Origin: Thalassovita autumnalis
GTDB taxonomy: Bacteria; Pseudomonadota; Alphaproteobacteria; Rhodobacterales; Rhodobacteraceae
Length of the DNA: 64,000 nucleotides
Direction: 5' to 3'
Assembly (NCBI RefSeq): GCF_001458255.1
Contig: NZ_CYSB01000030.1
Span: 209,204-273,203 of the forward strand
A model generated the notes under the pieces. The model did no database searches. It was not told the DNA's origin and saw only the letters and a program-made list of their open reading frames with translations. Below, in pieces: positions 52,620 through 61,859 of the stretch. The position numbers and the translations under genes were made by a program. Each line of letters opens with the position of its first letter. The stretch's first letter is position 1.

Positions 52620-54278
52620 TTAGTGCGACGGCGCTTTGTCCCAGTCTTCCTGCTTGGGGAGCGTTTCAAAAGTGTGCTCCGGCGGCGGGCAAGGCAGGGT
52701 CCATTCCAGGGTGTCTGCGTATTCGTTCCAGTAGTTGTTCTCTTCAACTTTCTTACCGCGCAGCAGGGCGTGGATCACAATGCCGAAGAACAGGATGAAC
52801 GATGCGAACGAGATCATGGCACCGAAGGAGCTGATCTTGTTGAAGTACGCAAAGGCTTCCGGGTAGTCGATGTAACGACGCGGCATGCCCTGGCGGCCCA
52901 GGAAGTGCTGCGGGAAGAAGGTGACGTTCACGCCAATGAAGAACAGCCAGAAGTGAATTTTGGCAGCAAATTCATTGTAGTGACGGCCTGTCATCTTACC
53001 GAAGTAGAAGTAGATCCCGGCAAAGATGGTGAAGGCTGCACCCATCGACATGGTGTAGTGGAAGTGGGCCACAACGTAGTAGGTGTCGTGGTAGGCACGG
53101 TCAACGCCAGCCTGGCTCAGCACGATGCCGGTTACACCACCGATGGTGAACAGCACCAGGAAGCCCAGACCGAACAGCATCGGCGCTTTGAACTCCAGCG
53201 AGCCGCCCCACATGGTGGCGATCCACGAGAAGATCTTAACCCCGGTCGGAACCGCAATGACCATGGTGGCCAACATGAAGTAGGACTGCTGGGTCAGCGA
53301 CATGCCAACGGTGTACATGTGGTGCGCCCAAACAACGAAGCCCAGACCACCAATGGCGATCAGCGCCCAGACCATCGGCAGGTAGCCGAAGACAGGTTTG
53401 CGGGCGAAGGTTGCGAACACGTGGCTGACCAGACCGAAGCCGGGCAGGATCACGATGTACACTTCGGGGTGACCGAAGAACCACAGAATGTGCTGGTACA
53501 GGATCGGGTCGCCGCCGCCAGCAGGATCAAAGAAGGTGGTGCCGAAGTTACGGTCGGTCAGCAGCATGGTGATGGCGCCAGCCAGAACAGGCAGGGCCAG
53601 CAGAATCAGCCAGGCGGTGACAAAGATCGACCAGGCAAACAGCGGGACCTTGAACAGGGTCATGCCAGGGGCACGCATGTTCAGGAAGGTGGTGATCATG
53701 TTGATCGCGCCCAGGATCGACGAAGCGCCGGAGACGTGGACAGCAAAGATCGCCAGATCCATCGACATGCCGCCTTCGGTGGTGGACAGCGGCGGGTAGA
53801 GAACCCAGCCAACGCCCGAACCCAGCTGGCCGTTGCCGCCGGGGCTCAGCATCGAGGCAACACCCAGCGCGGTACCGGCGAAGTAGAGCCAGAACGACAG
53901 GTTGTTCATCCGCGGGAACGCCATATCCGGTGCACCGATCTGCAGCGGCATGAAGTAGTTGCCGAAGCCGCCGAACAGTGCCGGGATGACCACGAAGAAC
54001 ATCATCAGCACGCCGTGATAGGTGATCAGTACGTTCCAAAGATGGCCGTTCGGGGTGCAGGGATCGGCCATGAAGCCTTCCTGACACATGTACTGAACGC
54101 CGGGCTCCATCAGCTCCAGGCGCATGTAAACGGTGAAACATACCGAGATCAGACCGACGATCGCCGAGGTGATCAGGTAAAGGATACCGATATCCTTGTG
54201 GTTGGTCGACATGAACCAGCGCGTAAAGAAGCTACGCTCGTCCTCATGGTCGTGGCCGTGGATGGCTGCGTCTGCCAT
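52620..54278 (-). CDS. ctaD: cytochrome c oxidase subunit I (aa3 type)
   Basis: A 552-residue catalytic subunit of the terminal oxidase. The ATG at 54278 follows CAGGAGGCAAGA. Heme and CuB sites are clear: [17 protein letters not shown] (His-Tyr cross-link pair), WAHHMYTVG (CuB His pair) and [12 protein letters not shown] (heme His). Proton-channel segments [11 protein letters not shown] and [14 protein letters not shown] [17 protein letters not shown] are present. Twelve membrane spans are expected. Subunits II and III are not in the window, as is common for a separate ctaD locus. The upstream Fnr-like box suggests oxygen control. Confidence 0.98.
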   Translation of the reverse strand: MADAAIHGHDHEDERSFFTRWFMSTNHKDIGILYLITSAIVGLISVCFTVYMRLELMEPGVQYMCQEGFMADPCTPNGHLWNVLITYHGVLMMFFVVIPALFGGFGNYFMPLQIGAPDMAFPRMNNLSFWLYFAGTALGVASMLSPGGNGQLGSGVGWVLYPPLSTTEGGMSMDLAIFAVHVSGASSILGAINMITTFLNMRAPGMTLFKVPLFAWSIFVTAWLILLALPVLAGAITMLLTDRNFGTTFFDPAGGGDPILYQHILWFFGHPEVYIVILPGFGLVSHVFATFARKPVFGYLPMVWALIAIGGLGFVVWAHHMYTVGMSLTQQSYFMLATMVIAVPTGVKIFSWIATMWGGSLEFKAPMLFGLGFLVLFTIGGVTGIVLSQAGVDRAYHDTYYVVAHFHYTMSMGAAFTIFAGIYFYFGKMTGRHYNEFAAKIHFWLFFIGVNVTFFPQHFLGRQGMPRRYIDYPEAFAYFNKISSFGAMISFASFILFFGIVIHALLRGKKVEENNYWNEYADTLEWTLPCPPPEHTFETLPKQEDWDKAPSH

Positions 54279-54383
54279 TCTTGCCTCCTGTTGGTGTGTT
54301 AAACGGCGCAAGAGGGAAGCCCCCACACGCCGGTGATCAATTCACGTTTTAGAATGATGGGCCTTAGGGGGCAATTGCGGAAT

Positions 54384-54397
54384 TTGACGTAGATCAA
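54384..54397 (-). promoter_or_regulatory. Fnr/FnrL-like box upstream of ctaD
   Basis: TTGAC-GTAG-ATCAA matches the Fnr consensus TTGAT-N4-ATCAA with one change. It is centred 112 bases before the ctaD ATG and after the cytochrome c550 terminator, so it most likely belongs to ctaD. Confidence 0.65.
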
Positions 54398-54463
54398 AGT
54401 ATTTTGTCGCACCCCCACCCCTCAGACCCTTGCAAAGCTGAGGGTTTTCTGTCTGGAGACGTG

Positions 54464-54490
54464 AAAACAGGCACCCGATGGGGTGCCTGT
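54464..54490 (-). terminator. cytochrome c550 gene terminator
   Basis: ACAGGCACCC-gatg-GGGTGCCTGT with a TTTT on the minus strand. Confidence 0.85.
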
Positions 54491-54546
54491 CCGGCAAATG
54501 CCTTGAAAATGTGGGAATCACTGCCTACGGGCGGTGTCCGTTCTGG

Positions 54547-54996
54547 TTAGCTGTCGGAGGCTGCAGCCTCTTCCTCAGCCGGGGCAGGGGCCAGCGACGC
54601 CAGATAGGCCGCTACATCTTCGCCGCCCTTTTTCAGTTTGAAGGTCATTTTCGATTTGGCCTTCGAATCGCCGGTTACATCTTTCAGGTAAGCTTTGGGA
54701 TCTGCGACATAGGCCGCCAGGCCCGCTTCGTCCCAAACGATGCCCGCTTCGCCGGCGGCCACGATGCTTTTGCCGTATTTATAGCCCTCGACCGAGCCCA
54801 GCGGCTTGCCGACGATACCGTAGAGGTTCGGGCCGGTCTTGCCGCCCTTGACGATCATGGTGCCGTCATCGGCTTTGATCATGTGGCAGGATTTACATTT
54901 CTTGAATGCTTTTTCGCCTGCTGCTGCATCACCTTCGGCCAGGGCAGGGGCGGCGAGGGCAGCCAGGGTGGCTGTGGCGATCAGAAGATTTTTCAT
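54547..54996 (-). CDS. cycA: cytochrome c (c2/c550 type)
   Basis: A 149-residue periplasmic electron carrier with a signal peptide (MKNLLIATATLAALAAPALA). The heme site is KCKSCH, and the axial Met is likely in KSKMTFKLKKG. The layout (GEKAFKKCKSCHMIKADDGTMIVKGGKTGPNLYGIVGKPL-type; YKYGKSIV; YVADPKAYLK) closely follows Paracoccus cytochrome c550, including the acidic Ala/Glu tail. It is the natural electron donor for an aa3 oxidase, and ctaD is its neighbour. The gene has its own terminator. Confidence 0.93.
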   Translation of the reverse strand: MKNLLIATATLAALAAPALAEGDAAAGEKAFKKCKSCHMIKADDGTMIVKGGKTGPNLYGIVGKPLGSVEGYKYGKSIVAAGEAGIVWDEAGLAAYVADPKAYLKDVTGDSKAKSKMTFKLKKGGEDVAAYLASLAPAPAEEEAAASDS

Positions 54997-55290
54997 TGCG
55001 TGCCTCTTGTTGATATGGGTTCGCGTCCCAGCAATAGATAGCGCCAGCCCCGTTGCGGCAATAGGTTTCTGTGTCTCACGGCCATGGTTGAATTGTCGCA
55101 GGGGGCTACGATCAAGGTGGGATTAGGTGTCTGCTGAGGTGCAGTTCAGCGCTTTGGGGTCGGAAATTCGTCAGGACTGGCACTTAGGACTTCTGATTCT
55201 CGCCCTTTCCTTGTAGGAAGCGGCGCAGTTGACGTGGGCCGAACGGCTCGGGACGCCAACACTCACACAAGATATGCAAAGGGTAAGACA

Positions 55291-56199
55291 ATGACCACCA
55301 AGGTATTCATCGATGGCGAAGCAGGCACGACGGGACTCCAGATCCGCGATCGCCTGATCCGCCGCGATGACATCACTTTGGTGCAGATCGACCCTGACCT
55401 GCGCAAAGACGCAGAGGCGCGGAAGGCCGCATTTGCTGAGGCGGATGTGGCGATCCTGTGCCTGCCGGATGCGGCGGCCAAAGAGGCGGTAGAGCTGTCC
55501 AAGGATCTGGACGTGCGCATCATTGATGCCTCAACCGCGCACCGGGTGAACCCGGATTGGGCCTACGGGCTGCCGGAACTCTCCGCCGCGCAAGAGGCGC
55601 AGATCAAATCGGCGCGCTATGTCGCCAACTGCGGCTGCTATGCCACCGGCGCAATTGTGCTGCTGGCCCCGCTGGTGCGCGCCGGGCTGATCCCGGCGGA
55701 TGCGGCGATTTCGGTCAATGCGATTTCTGGCTACACCGGCGGTGGCAAAGGGCTGATTGCTGAATATGAAAGCGGTGAAGCCCCTGATGCCTTCCTCTAT
55801 GCAACGGGGATGGCGCATAAACACCTGCCCGAGATGATGAAGTTCGCAGGTTTGACCGCCAAACCGATCTTCGTGCCGTCGGTGGGGAATTTTGCCCAGG
55901 GCATGGCCGTGTCGATCCCGCTGCATTTGTCGCAGCTGCCTGGTGATCTGACCATGGCGCAGGTGCATGCCGCCTTGGCCGAGGCCTATGCAGGCGCGGC
56001 CCATGTGAAGGTCGCTGATCTGGCGGATCAGGACAGCCGGATTGATCCCACCGCGCTGAACGGCACCAACGATCTGATGGTGCATGTCCGTGGTGACGCC
56101 GAAGATGGCCGTATCGTGCTGGTGGCCGTGCTGGACAACCTTGGTAAAGGGGCCTCTGGCGCAGCGGTACAGAACCTGGATCTGATGATCGACGCCTGA
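55291..56199 (+). CDS. argC: N-acetyl-gamma-glutamyl-phosphate reductase (type 2)
   Basis: A 302-residue enzyme of arginine synthesis that reduces N-acetylglutamyl phosphate to the semialdehyde. The ATG at 55291 (MTTKVFIDGEAGTTGLQIRDRL) matches the short type 2 ArgC. The active-site Cys lies in NCGCYATGAIVL (Cys116). DASTAHRV and YGLPEL are also family marks. The 294-bp region before it, shared with the divergent cycA gene, holds no other gene. Confidence 0.97.
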   Translation: MTTKVFIDGEAGTTGLQIRDRLIRRDDITLVQIDPDLRKDAEARKAAFAEADVAILCLPDAAAKEAVELSKDLDVRIIDASTAHRVNPDWAYGLPELSAAQEAQIKSARYVANCGCYATGAIVLLAPLVRAGLIPADAAISVNAISGYTGGGKGLIAEYESGEAPDAFLYATGMAHKHLPEMMKFAGLTAKPIFVPSVGNFAQGMAVSIPLHLSQLPGDLTMAQVHAALAEAYAGAAHVKVADLADQDSRIDPTALNGTNDLMVHVRGDAEDGRIVLVAVLDNLGKGASGAAVQNLDLMIDA

Positions 56200-56221
56200 G
56201 CTGACATTCCTCTTAACTAGC

Positions 56222-56251
56222 AACGCCCCGGTGATCATCATCGGGGCGTTT
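56222..56251. terminator. argC terminator, possibly bidirectional
   Basis: AACGCCCCG and CGGGGCGTT arms around GTGATCATCAT, between convergent argC and an EamA gene. T-runs are short on both sides. Confidence 0.7.
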
Positions 56252-56269
56252 GCGATCTGGGTGTTTGGT

Positions 56270-57181
56270 TCAGGCCGTGTTTTGCGATCTTGTCCTGGGA
56301 CGCAGGCGGCTGAGCCAGTCCACAGATGCAAACATCACCAGATTGCCGCAGAGCGCCAGTGCCAGCCCGGCGCTGTTCATCAGTCCCCAGACATATCCTT
56401 CAAACACGGTTGAAATTGCCAAGGCGACGATCGGGAACATCACGGTCGCATAGGCCGCCTTGGCTGAGCCGACCCGCGCCACCATGACCAGATAGGTGGT
56501 AAAGCCAACGACCGATCCAATCACCGCCAGATAGAGCATCGCACCGATATAGATCGGATCACCGGGCAGGATGATTGGCGTGCCGGTGGCAAAGATCAGC
56601 GTCAGCAGAAACAGCGCGCCATAACACATGCCCCAGGCGTTGGCCGTGATCGGCGTCAGCCCATTGGCTGAGTTCCGGCGCGACACCATGTTGCCGAAGG
56701 AAAACATCAGCGTGCCACAGCTGGCCAGGGCGATACCGATCCAGGCATCCTCGGCCCCGGCGCCTGACAGATCGCCGGCAAATAGCAGCGCCAGGCCGCT
56801 GAGGCCCAATAGCCCGGCCAGCAGCGTTTTGCCGCTGACCCGATCGCCAAAGAAGATCCGCGCGTTGACCGCGTTGAAGATGGTCGCCAGCGAAAAGATG
56901 ACTGAGATCACGCCTGATGCCAGATAGCCCGCGGCGACGTAGAAACACAGGAAGTTCAGGCTGAACAGGCAGAGCGCCTGCGCCAGAACCCATTTCTGCT
57001 GCCGCGCGGCGGGCACCTGTAGCCGGCCCAGCAGCGCCAGCCCCAGAACAAACACCACACCGGCTGTTGCAAAGCGATAGAACACCGAAACCATCACCGG
57101 CACGTCACCCACCTGTAGGGCGATGGCAATCCAAGTGGTGCCCCAGATCAGAACGGTGGCGATATAAAGGATAAGGGTCAT
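56270..57181 (-). CDS. EamA/DMT-superfamily transporter
   Basis: A 303-residue carrier with about ten spans (TLILYIATVLIWGTTWIAIALQVGDVPVMVSVFYRF; ASGVISVIFSLATIFNAVNARIFFGDRVSGKTLLAGLLGLSGLALLFAG; ATVMFPIVALAISTVFEGYVWG). It is less similar to the two paralogues at 36-40 kb than they are to each other. It is divergent from an AraC-type regulator gene 176 bases away, a frequent arrangement for a regulated exporter. Substrate unknown. Confidence 0.92.
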   Translation of the reverse strand: MTLILYIATVLIWGTTWIAIALQVGDVPVMVSVFYRFATAGVVFVLGLALLGRLQVPAARQQKWVLAQALCLFSLNFLCFYVAAGYLASGVISVIFSLATIFNAVNARIFFGDRVSGKTLLAGLLGLSGLALLFAGDLSGAGAEDAWIGIALASCGTLMFSFGNMVSRRNSANGLTPITANAWGMCYGALFLLTLIFATGTPIILPGDPIYIGAMLYLAVIGSVVGFTTYLVMVARVGSAKAAYATVMFPIVALAISTVFEGYVWGLMNSAGLALALCGNLVMFASVDWLSRLRPRTRSQNTA

Positions 57182-57357
57182 GGCGGTCTCCGGTGTCTTT
57201 TGGGCCGGGATAGACGGGGCAGGGGGCGCGTGGATTGCACAATCTTGCGGTAAAGGCGCGCGCTGGTCAGATTGGCCATTTCACCGGGTCGCACACCGCC
57301 GCTATAAGGGGTCAAGCCAAGCTGACCGTGCCAAACCATGCCAACCCGTGAGAGACC

Positions 57358-58218
57358 ATGCCCCTTGATCAACCCTCTGTTGCCTCTTTCCTGACGGCGT
57401 CGCCGCAGGCGCAGCAGCGTGGGCATATCGATCTGGGCTTTGATCGGCAGGCATCGCTTTGGCACAACAGCGACGATCGGATCAGCTATGTCGCCCCCGA
57501 AGGACACTGCCTGAGTTTTTATGCGCAGGGCGGTATGGGAACCCGCCGGATCGATGGCGCGCCGGTCCATGGTTGGGCTGGGGCCGTGTGTATTCTGCCC
57601 CATGGGATGGACAGTGAGTGGGAGATCACCGATCCCTTCGACTTTGTACATCTCTACCTCAGCGATGCCGAGTTGCGCCGCGCCTTTGCCGAAACGTTTG
57701 ACTGTGACGCCCGGCTGATGGAACTGACGGATGAAACCTATTTTGACGCGCCTTGGCTGGCGGGGCATTTCCTGACCATCCAGCAGGCCACCCAGAGCGG
57801 CAATCCGGTGCAGGCCGAAGAGGCGGTGAGCGAGCTGGTGCATGGTATCTTTGCTGAAGGCATCGGGGTAACCCGGCGCAAACGACAGCTGGTGGGTGGA
57901 TTGGCACCACATTTGATGCGGCGGATCCGGGATTTTGTGCGGGCAGATCTGTCGGCGAAAGTGACCCTGTCAGATTTGGCGCAGCTTTGTGATCTGAGTG
58001 AGTTTCATCTGCAACGCAGCTTCCGCGCCTCCTTGGGGCTGTCACCCCATGAGTGGATCCAGCGGCAACGGCTGGAAGAGGCCAAGCGGCTGATCGCTGC
58101 GGGGGAGCCTTTGGCCCAGATCGCCAGCAGCTGCGGGTTTTCCAGCCAGAGCCATTTGAGCCGCAGCTTCAAGGCGCAGATGGGGATGACACCGGGCGCT
58201 TATGGGTGCCTGATCTGA
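57358..58218 (+). CDS. AraC-family transcriptional regulator
   Basis: A 286-residue activator-type regulator. The N-terminal part is a cupin-like effector domain (YVAPEGHCLSFYAQGGMGTRRIDGAPVHGWAGAVCILPHGMDSEWEITDPFDFVHLYL). The C-terminal 100 residues have the two AraC helices (LSDLAQLCDLSEFHLQRSFRASLGLSPHEWIQRQRLEEAKRLI; LAQIASSCGFSSQSHLSRSFKAQMGMTPGAY). The divergent EamA carrier is its likeliest target. The inducer is unknown. Confidence 0.94.
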   Translation: MPLDQPSVASFLTASPQAQQRGHIDLGFDRQASLWHNSDDRISYVAPEGHCLSFYAQGGMGTRRIDGAPVHGWAGAVCILPHGMDSEWEITDPFDFVHLYLSDAELRRAFAETFDCDARLMELTDETYFDAPWLAGHFLTIQQATQSGNPVQAEEAVSELVHGIFAEGIGVTRRKRQLVGGLAPHLMRRIRDFVRADLSAKVTLSDLAQLCDLSEFHLQRSFRASLGLSPHEWIQRQRLEEAKRLIAAGEPLAQIASSCGFSSQSHLSRSFKAQMGMTPGAYGCLI

Positions 58219-58233
58219 GACGTGTGCAGCTGG

Positions 58234-58914
58234 TCAGGCGTCTAAACCATCCTTTTTGACCGGCGTGTCCCCGAACATCGCGGTAAATTGACGTTCCAGC
58301 GCCAGATCCAGATCCGCTATGGTCACCGGCAGGCCAAGATCGACCAGGCTGGTGACGCCAAATTCGGTGATGCCGCAGGGCACGATCCCGTCAAAATGGC
58401 TGAGGTCAGGCTCAACATTGATCGAAATCCCGTGGAAACTGACCCATTTGCGCAGGCGAATGCCGATGGCCGCGATCTTATCTTCAGCGATCTGGCCGGT
58501 GATGGTTTTCGGCTTGTCCGGACGTTCCACCCAAACCCCAACCCGGCCACAGCGAATCTCACCCTTCAGATTGAACTCATCCAGGGTGTTGATCACCCAC
58601 TGTTCCAGCTGTTGAACAAACTTGCGCACGTCGTGGCCGCGCTTGCCCACGTTCAGCATCACATAGGCCACCCGCTGGCCGGGACCGTGATAGGTGTATT
58701 GCCCGCCGCGCTTGCTGGTGTGGACCGGAAAACGGTCAGGATCGGTCAGATCATCGATCTTGGCCGAGGTTCCTGCGGTGTAAAGCGGCGGGTGTTCCAC
58801 CAGCCAGATGCATTCCTCAGCGTCGCCTGCGGCGATGGCGCTGGCGCGGGCCTCCATGAAATCGACCGCCTCTTGGTAGTCTGTCAGCCCTTCGGTGGTG
58901 ATCCATTCGACCAT
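58234..58914 (-). CDS. lipB: lipoyl(octanoyl) transferase
   Basis: A 226-residue enzyme that moves octanoyl groups from acyl carrier protein to lipoyl domains. Catalytic candidates are Lys146 in [20 protein letters not shown] and Cys180 in [17 protein letters not shown], with [12 protein letters not shown] (His76) in the active-site wall. Length and order fit LipB. lipA is not in the window. It is convergent with the AraC gene, with stops 15 bases apart. Confidence 0.96.
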   Translation of the reverse strand: MVEWITTEGLTDYQEAVDFMEARASAIAAGDAEECIWLVEHPPLYTAGTSAKIDDLTDPDRFPVHTSKRGGQYTYHGPGQRVAYVMLNVGKRGHDVRKFVQQLEQWVINTLDEFNLKGEIRCGRVGVWVERPDKPKTITGQIAEDKIAAIGIRLRKWVSFHGISINVEPDLSHFDGIVPCGITEFGVTSLVDLGLPVTIADLDLALERQFTAMFGDTPVKKDGLDA

Positions 58915-59035
58915 GTAACGATTCCGCAGATTTGGTGCCCTCTTAAGGATGTATTCGCCGCATTTTTTTGCTGCGAAGCCCTAAGGATGCAGTAGAGTGA
59001 TTCCATTATTCAAAGAGTTATATGGAGGAAGGCTG

Positions 59036-60664
59036 ATGTTTTCCAAGCCGATTAAGACCGCATTGGCGGCAAGTTTTGTTCTGACCACAGGCAGTGCGCC
59101 TGTGCTGGCTGATAACCTGGGCGCGGCGATTGTCGGCGGGTTGATCGGCGGCGCGATCATGAACGAAGCCAACAAGAACAAGCGCAAGACCTACAGCAGC
59201 TCTGCCAATACGGCAGCGCGGGCGCAGAACCGTGAAACCCAGACATCGCTGAATTACTTCGGCTTTCCTGCCGGTACACCGGATGGGGTCATGGGTAAAC
59301 GGTCGCGTCAGGCGGTGGCGCAGTATCAGGCTTTCATGGGGTTCCCCGCCACTGGCAAACTCACCCAGTATGAGCGTGACTTCCTGATCTCCTCCTACAG
59401 CCGTGCCCAGATCGGCGGCCCTCAGGTCATCAAAGCAATGCAGGGACCCAACGGTGTGCGCAGCCTGTTGCAGACCTGGCGCAACGAATCGCTGGGGGGT
59501 AACACCACGATGGTCGGCATGTCCAACAGCTATGGCGGTCTGCCGGTTGAGGTGAGCCAAGCCATTGATGAGATCGCCGCCAGCTCTGACCCCAGCGCCG
59601 ATCAGCTGATGCAGCGCACCGGCTTCATGCAGTTGGCCGATCTGAACGGTGATGGCAAAAACGACTACATTCTTGATACTGCTGTGTCTGGCAGCAACTT
59701 CTGGTGCGGCCCGTCGAACTGTACGGTGATGGTCTTCGCTTCCAGCCCGCAGGGCTATCAGCGCAATGATTTTCTGGCCCGTGGCGTGACCACCGCCAGC
59801 TTCCAGTGTCAGCAGACCGTCTGCCGCATGGTCGATGCCCCCAGCACGACAATGGCGGCGACGCAGGTGCAACCGGCGCAGCCCGCCCAGCCCGTGGCGC
59901 AGCAGCCGGTGACCCAGATGGCCGCTGCCACGGCGACCCAACCCGCGGCCCCCTTAGGTGGCATCCAGGCCTTTAACCTTGCCGGGGATGATACGCCTGA
60001 GGCCTCATTGGCCAGCCATTGCAGCAAGATCAGCCTGATGACCAATTCAAACGGCGGTTTTGTCACGCTGGCCAACCTGCGTGATCCTGATCTGGCGCTG
60101 GGCGAGCAGTTCTGCCTGACACGCACCTATGCGATCGGCAATGGCGAAACCTTGGTGGCCAAGGTGAAGGGCGCAACCGCTGCCCAGATCGATGCGCAAT
60201 GTGATGCCTTTGGACCCGCTGCGGCACCCTATATCGCGATGCTGACGCAGAAACCGGCGATGGACGTTGTTGGCGAAGTGCAGAAGTTCGTGCTGGGCTC
60301 GTCGATGTCGCTGGAACAGCTGCAAAACACGGCACAGATCTGCCTCTACTCAGGCTATCGCCGGGACACGCTGGATGTGGCGCTGGGCTCGGCCATGCTG
60401 ATGGTCGGCACGGGCCAAGCCCCCTATGCGGAGCTGATCGGCCACCACCTGTCGCAAGGGTTCGGGGTTGAGACCAACTCGGATCTGGCACGGGGCTGGT
60501 ATGAACTGGCTGTTGCAGCCTTGGAAGCAGGCGCAGAACCGGCTTTTGCACCTGCCCAACCAGAGCGTGTTGCGCTGATCAAAGCTGCCTCCGAAGGTCT
60601 GGGGGGGGCGATTGCAATGCCTGCCAGCTCGGAAGGTGGGCTGCCAAGTTTCAGCTTGGAATAA
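59036..60664 (+). CDS. exported peptidoglycan-binding domain protein
   Basis: A 542-residue protein. The ATG at 59036 follows GGAGGAAGG and starts a signal peptide (MFSKPIKTALAASFVLTTGSAPVLA). A glycine-rich segment (NLGAAIVGGLIGGAIMNEANKNKR) is followed by a peptidoglycan-binding domain at about 70-125 (QTSLNYFGFPAGTPDGVMGKRSRQAVAQYQAFMGFPATGKLT). A calcium-loop-like DLNGDGKNDY follows. A Gln/Pro/Ala linker about 290-325 leads to a C-terminal helical domain with paired Cys. Function is unknown, probably envelope-associated. Confidence 0.8.
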   Translation: MFSKPIKTALAASFVLTTGSAPVLADNLGAAIVGGLIGGAIMNEANKNKRKTYSSSANTAARAQNRETQTSLNYFGFPAGTPDGVMGKRSRQAVAQYQAFMGFPATGKLTQYERDFLISSYSRAQIGGPQVIKAMQGPNGVRSLLQTWRNESLGGNTTMVGMSNSYGGLPVEVSQAIDEIAASSDPSADQLMQRTGFMQLADLNGDGKNDYILDTAVSGSNFWCGPSNCTVMVFASSPQGYQRNDFLARGVTTASFQCQQTVCRMVDAPSTTMAATQVQPAQPAQPVAQQPVTQMAAATATQPAAPLGGIQAFNLAGDDTPEASLASHCSKISLMTNSNGGFVTLANLRDPDLALGEQFCLTRTYAIGNGETLVAKVKGATAAQIDAQCDAFGPAAAPYIAMLTQKPAMDVVGEVQKFVLGSSMSLEQLQNTAQICLYSGYRRDTLDVALGSAMLMVGTGQAPYAELIGHHLSQGFGVETNSDLARGWYELAVAALEAGAEPAFAPAQPERVALIKAASEGLGGAIAMPASSEGGLPSFSLE

Positions 60665-60698
60665 GCGCCTAACGCGCTGACTTTTCTGAACATGTATC

Positions 60699-60731
60699 GG
60701 CCCGGGGCATTGCCTCGGGCCGCGTTATTTT
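60699..60731 (+). terminator. terminator of the peptidoglycan-binding protein gene
   Basis: CGGCCCG...CGGGCCG stem followed by TTATTTTT. Confidence 0.8.
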
Positions 60732-60832
60732 TGGCTGGTTTTGGGGATGCTACAAAATCAGCAGAAAGCGCGAATTGCCTCTTCACATCCCTGCACAGCT
60801 GATTTATACGCGGCCCCACTACCTGATCACGT

Positions 60833-60919
60833 GCGGTCGTGGCGGAATTGGTAGACGCGCAGCGTTGAGGTCGCTGTTCCTTAACCGGAGTGGAAGTTCG
60901 AGTCTTCTCGACCGCACCA
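60833..60919 (+). tRNA. tRNA-Leu (anticodon GAG)
   Basis: The acceptor stem GCGGTCG (60833-60839) pairs with CGACCGC (60909-60915), followed by A and an encoded CCA. The D-arm GCGGAATTGGTAGACGC is the standard leucine D-arm. The anticodon loop TTGAGGT gives anticodon GAG. A long variable arm (TTCCTTAACCGGAGT) and the T-arm GGAAG-TTCGAGT-CTTCT complete a class II tRNA. Confidence 0.97.
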
Positions 60920-60950
60920 AATCATCCCAAACATGATTTGATCTGATGAT

Positions 60951-60975
60951 GACCTGCCGCGGTGCGACAGGTCGA
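60951..60975 (+). terminator. hairpin after tRNA-Leu
   Basis: GACCTG...CAGGTC forms a stem, followed by AAATTTGG. An AAATCA/TGATTT stem also follows the CCA. T-runs are weak, so this may be a processing or terminator region. Confidence 0.4.
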
Positions 60976-60993
60976 AATTTGGCATATTCTACA

Positions 60994-61776
60994 TTATCCC
61001 AGCGTTTCGCGGAAGCGCATCAGAACGCGGTTTTCTTCGTCCATCAGCTGCAACAGCGCCCCGCTGCGCTCATAGCGCACAACCCCCTGCACTCCGGACA
61101 GCAAGGCCCGCTCCAGCGCCTCACGCTTAGGGGGGCAGGCCATCAGCGTGCCCGCCATTTGCGCGGGGAAGCGCACCTCCGTGCCATCCAGCGTCAGGCT
61201 ACCATTGAAGCGGTTGCAGCCGCCAAAGAGGGAAAAGCTGCCGTCGGGGTTCACCGCCAGAGTTGGCGGATCACTGTCAACGCTGCTGCGCCCGTCCAGT
61301 TCGAAAAGCGACCAGCTGATCCCAAAAATGGTGTCGGGTATCGCTGTGTTGGCCTGCACCAAAAGGATCTCAGCCGTTGTATCATCGGCAGTTTGCAACA
61401 CCGGAATATGGTCAACACTGCGGAACATCACGGCGCCATCTGTCACGATCTGAGCGCTGAGCGCGTAGCTGAACCGGGTATCGACCACGCCGGTATCATA
61501 GCTGAGTAACACGGTTTGGGGGGAACCCTGCATCGCATACACCTGCTGCGACAACCGCCGGGAGGGCGCATCCGCACGGGAGACATCCCTAAGCTCGACC
61601 ACCAGTTGGGCGTCCGGCGGTAGCGCGATCCGTTCACGGTAGGCTGCGGTGACCTCCAGGCTGGCATTTTCAGCCAAGGCTGGCAGCGAAATCGGGGTCA
61701 GGCTAAGGGCAAGGCTGGCCGTAAGGGCCTTGGGTGAAAACTTGTGAGGCCTCCTGATGAAACGTTTGGGCGTCAA
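60994..61776 (-). CDS. exported YbaY/META-domain protein
   Basis: A 260-residue protein. The start at 61776 is a TTG; an in-frame TAG lies just upstream, and no ATG or GTG precedes the signal peptide (RRPHKFSPKALTASLALSLTPISLPALAEN). Residues 38-125 resemble the YbaY/YscW domain (ASLEVTAAYRERIALPPDAQLVVELRDVSRAD). Residues about 150-255 are a META domain (ISWSLFELDGRS; FSLFGGCNRFNGSLTLDG; MAGTLMACPPKREALERALLSGV). META proteins such as HslJ are periplasmic stress-linked proteins. It is convergent with the tRNA. Confidence 0.85.
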   Translation of the reverse strand: MTPKRFIRRPHKFSPKALTASLALSLTPISLPALAENASLEVTAAYRERIALPPDAQLVVELRDVSRADAPSRRLSQQVYAMQGSPQTVLLSYDTGVVDTRFSYALSAQIVTDGAVMFRSVDHIPVLQTADDTTAEILLVQANTAIPDTIFGISWSLFELDGRSSVDSDPPTLAVNPDGSFSLFGGCNRFNGSLTLDGTEVRFPAQMAGTLMACPPKREALERALLSGVQGVVRYERSGALLQLMDEENRVLMRFRETLG

Positions 61777-61859
61777 ATACCCAAGGACCTAGGGCCGCCT
61801 AAAGGCAGAACAACCATAACCGGTCCTCGTCCGATCGCATTTTCACACGTCCACCGCGC

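Noticed and set aside
52623..54302. 559-codon plus-strand frame opposite ctaD
   Set aside because: Antisense to the well-conserved oxidase subunit; extreme Glu/His/Arg/Gly bias.
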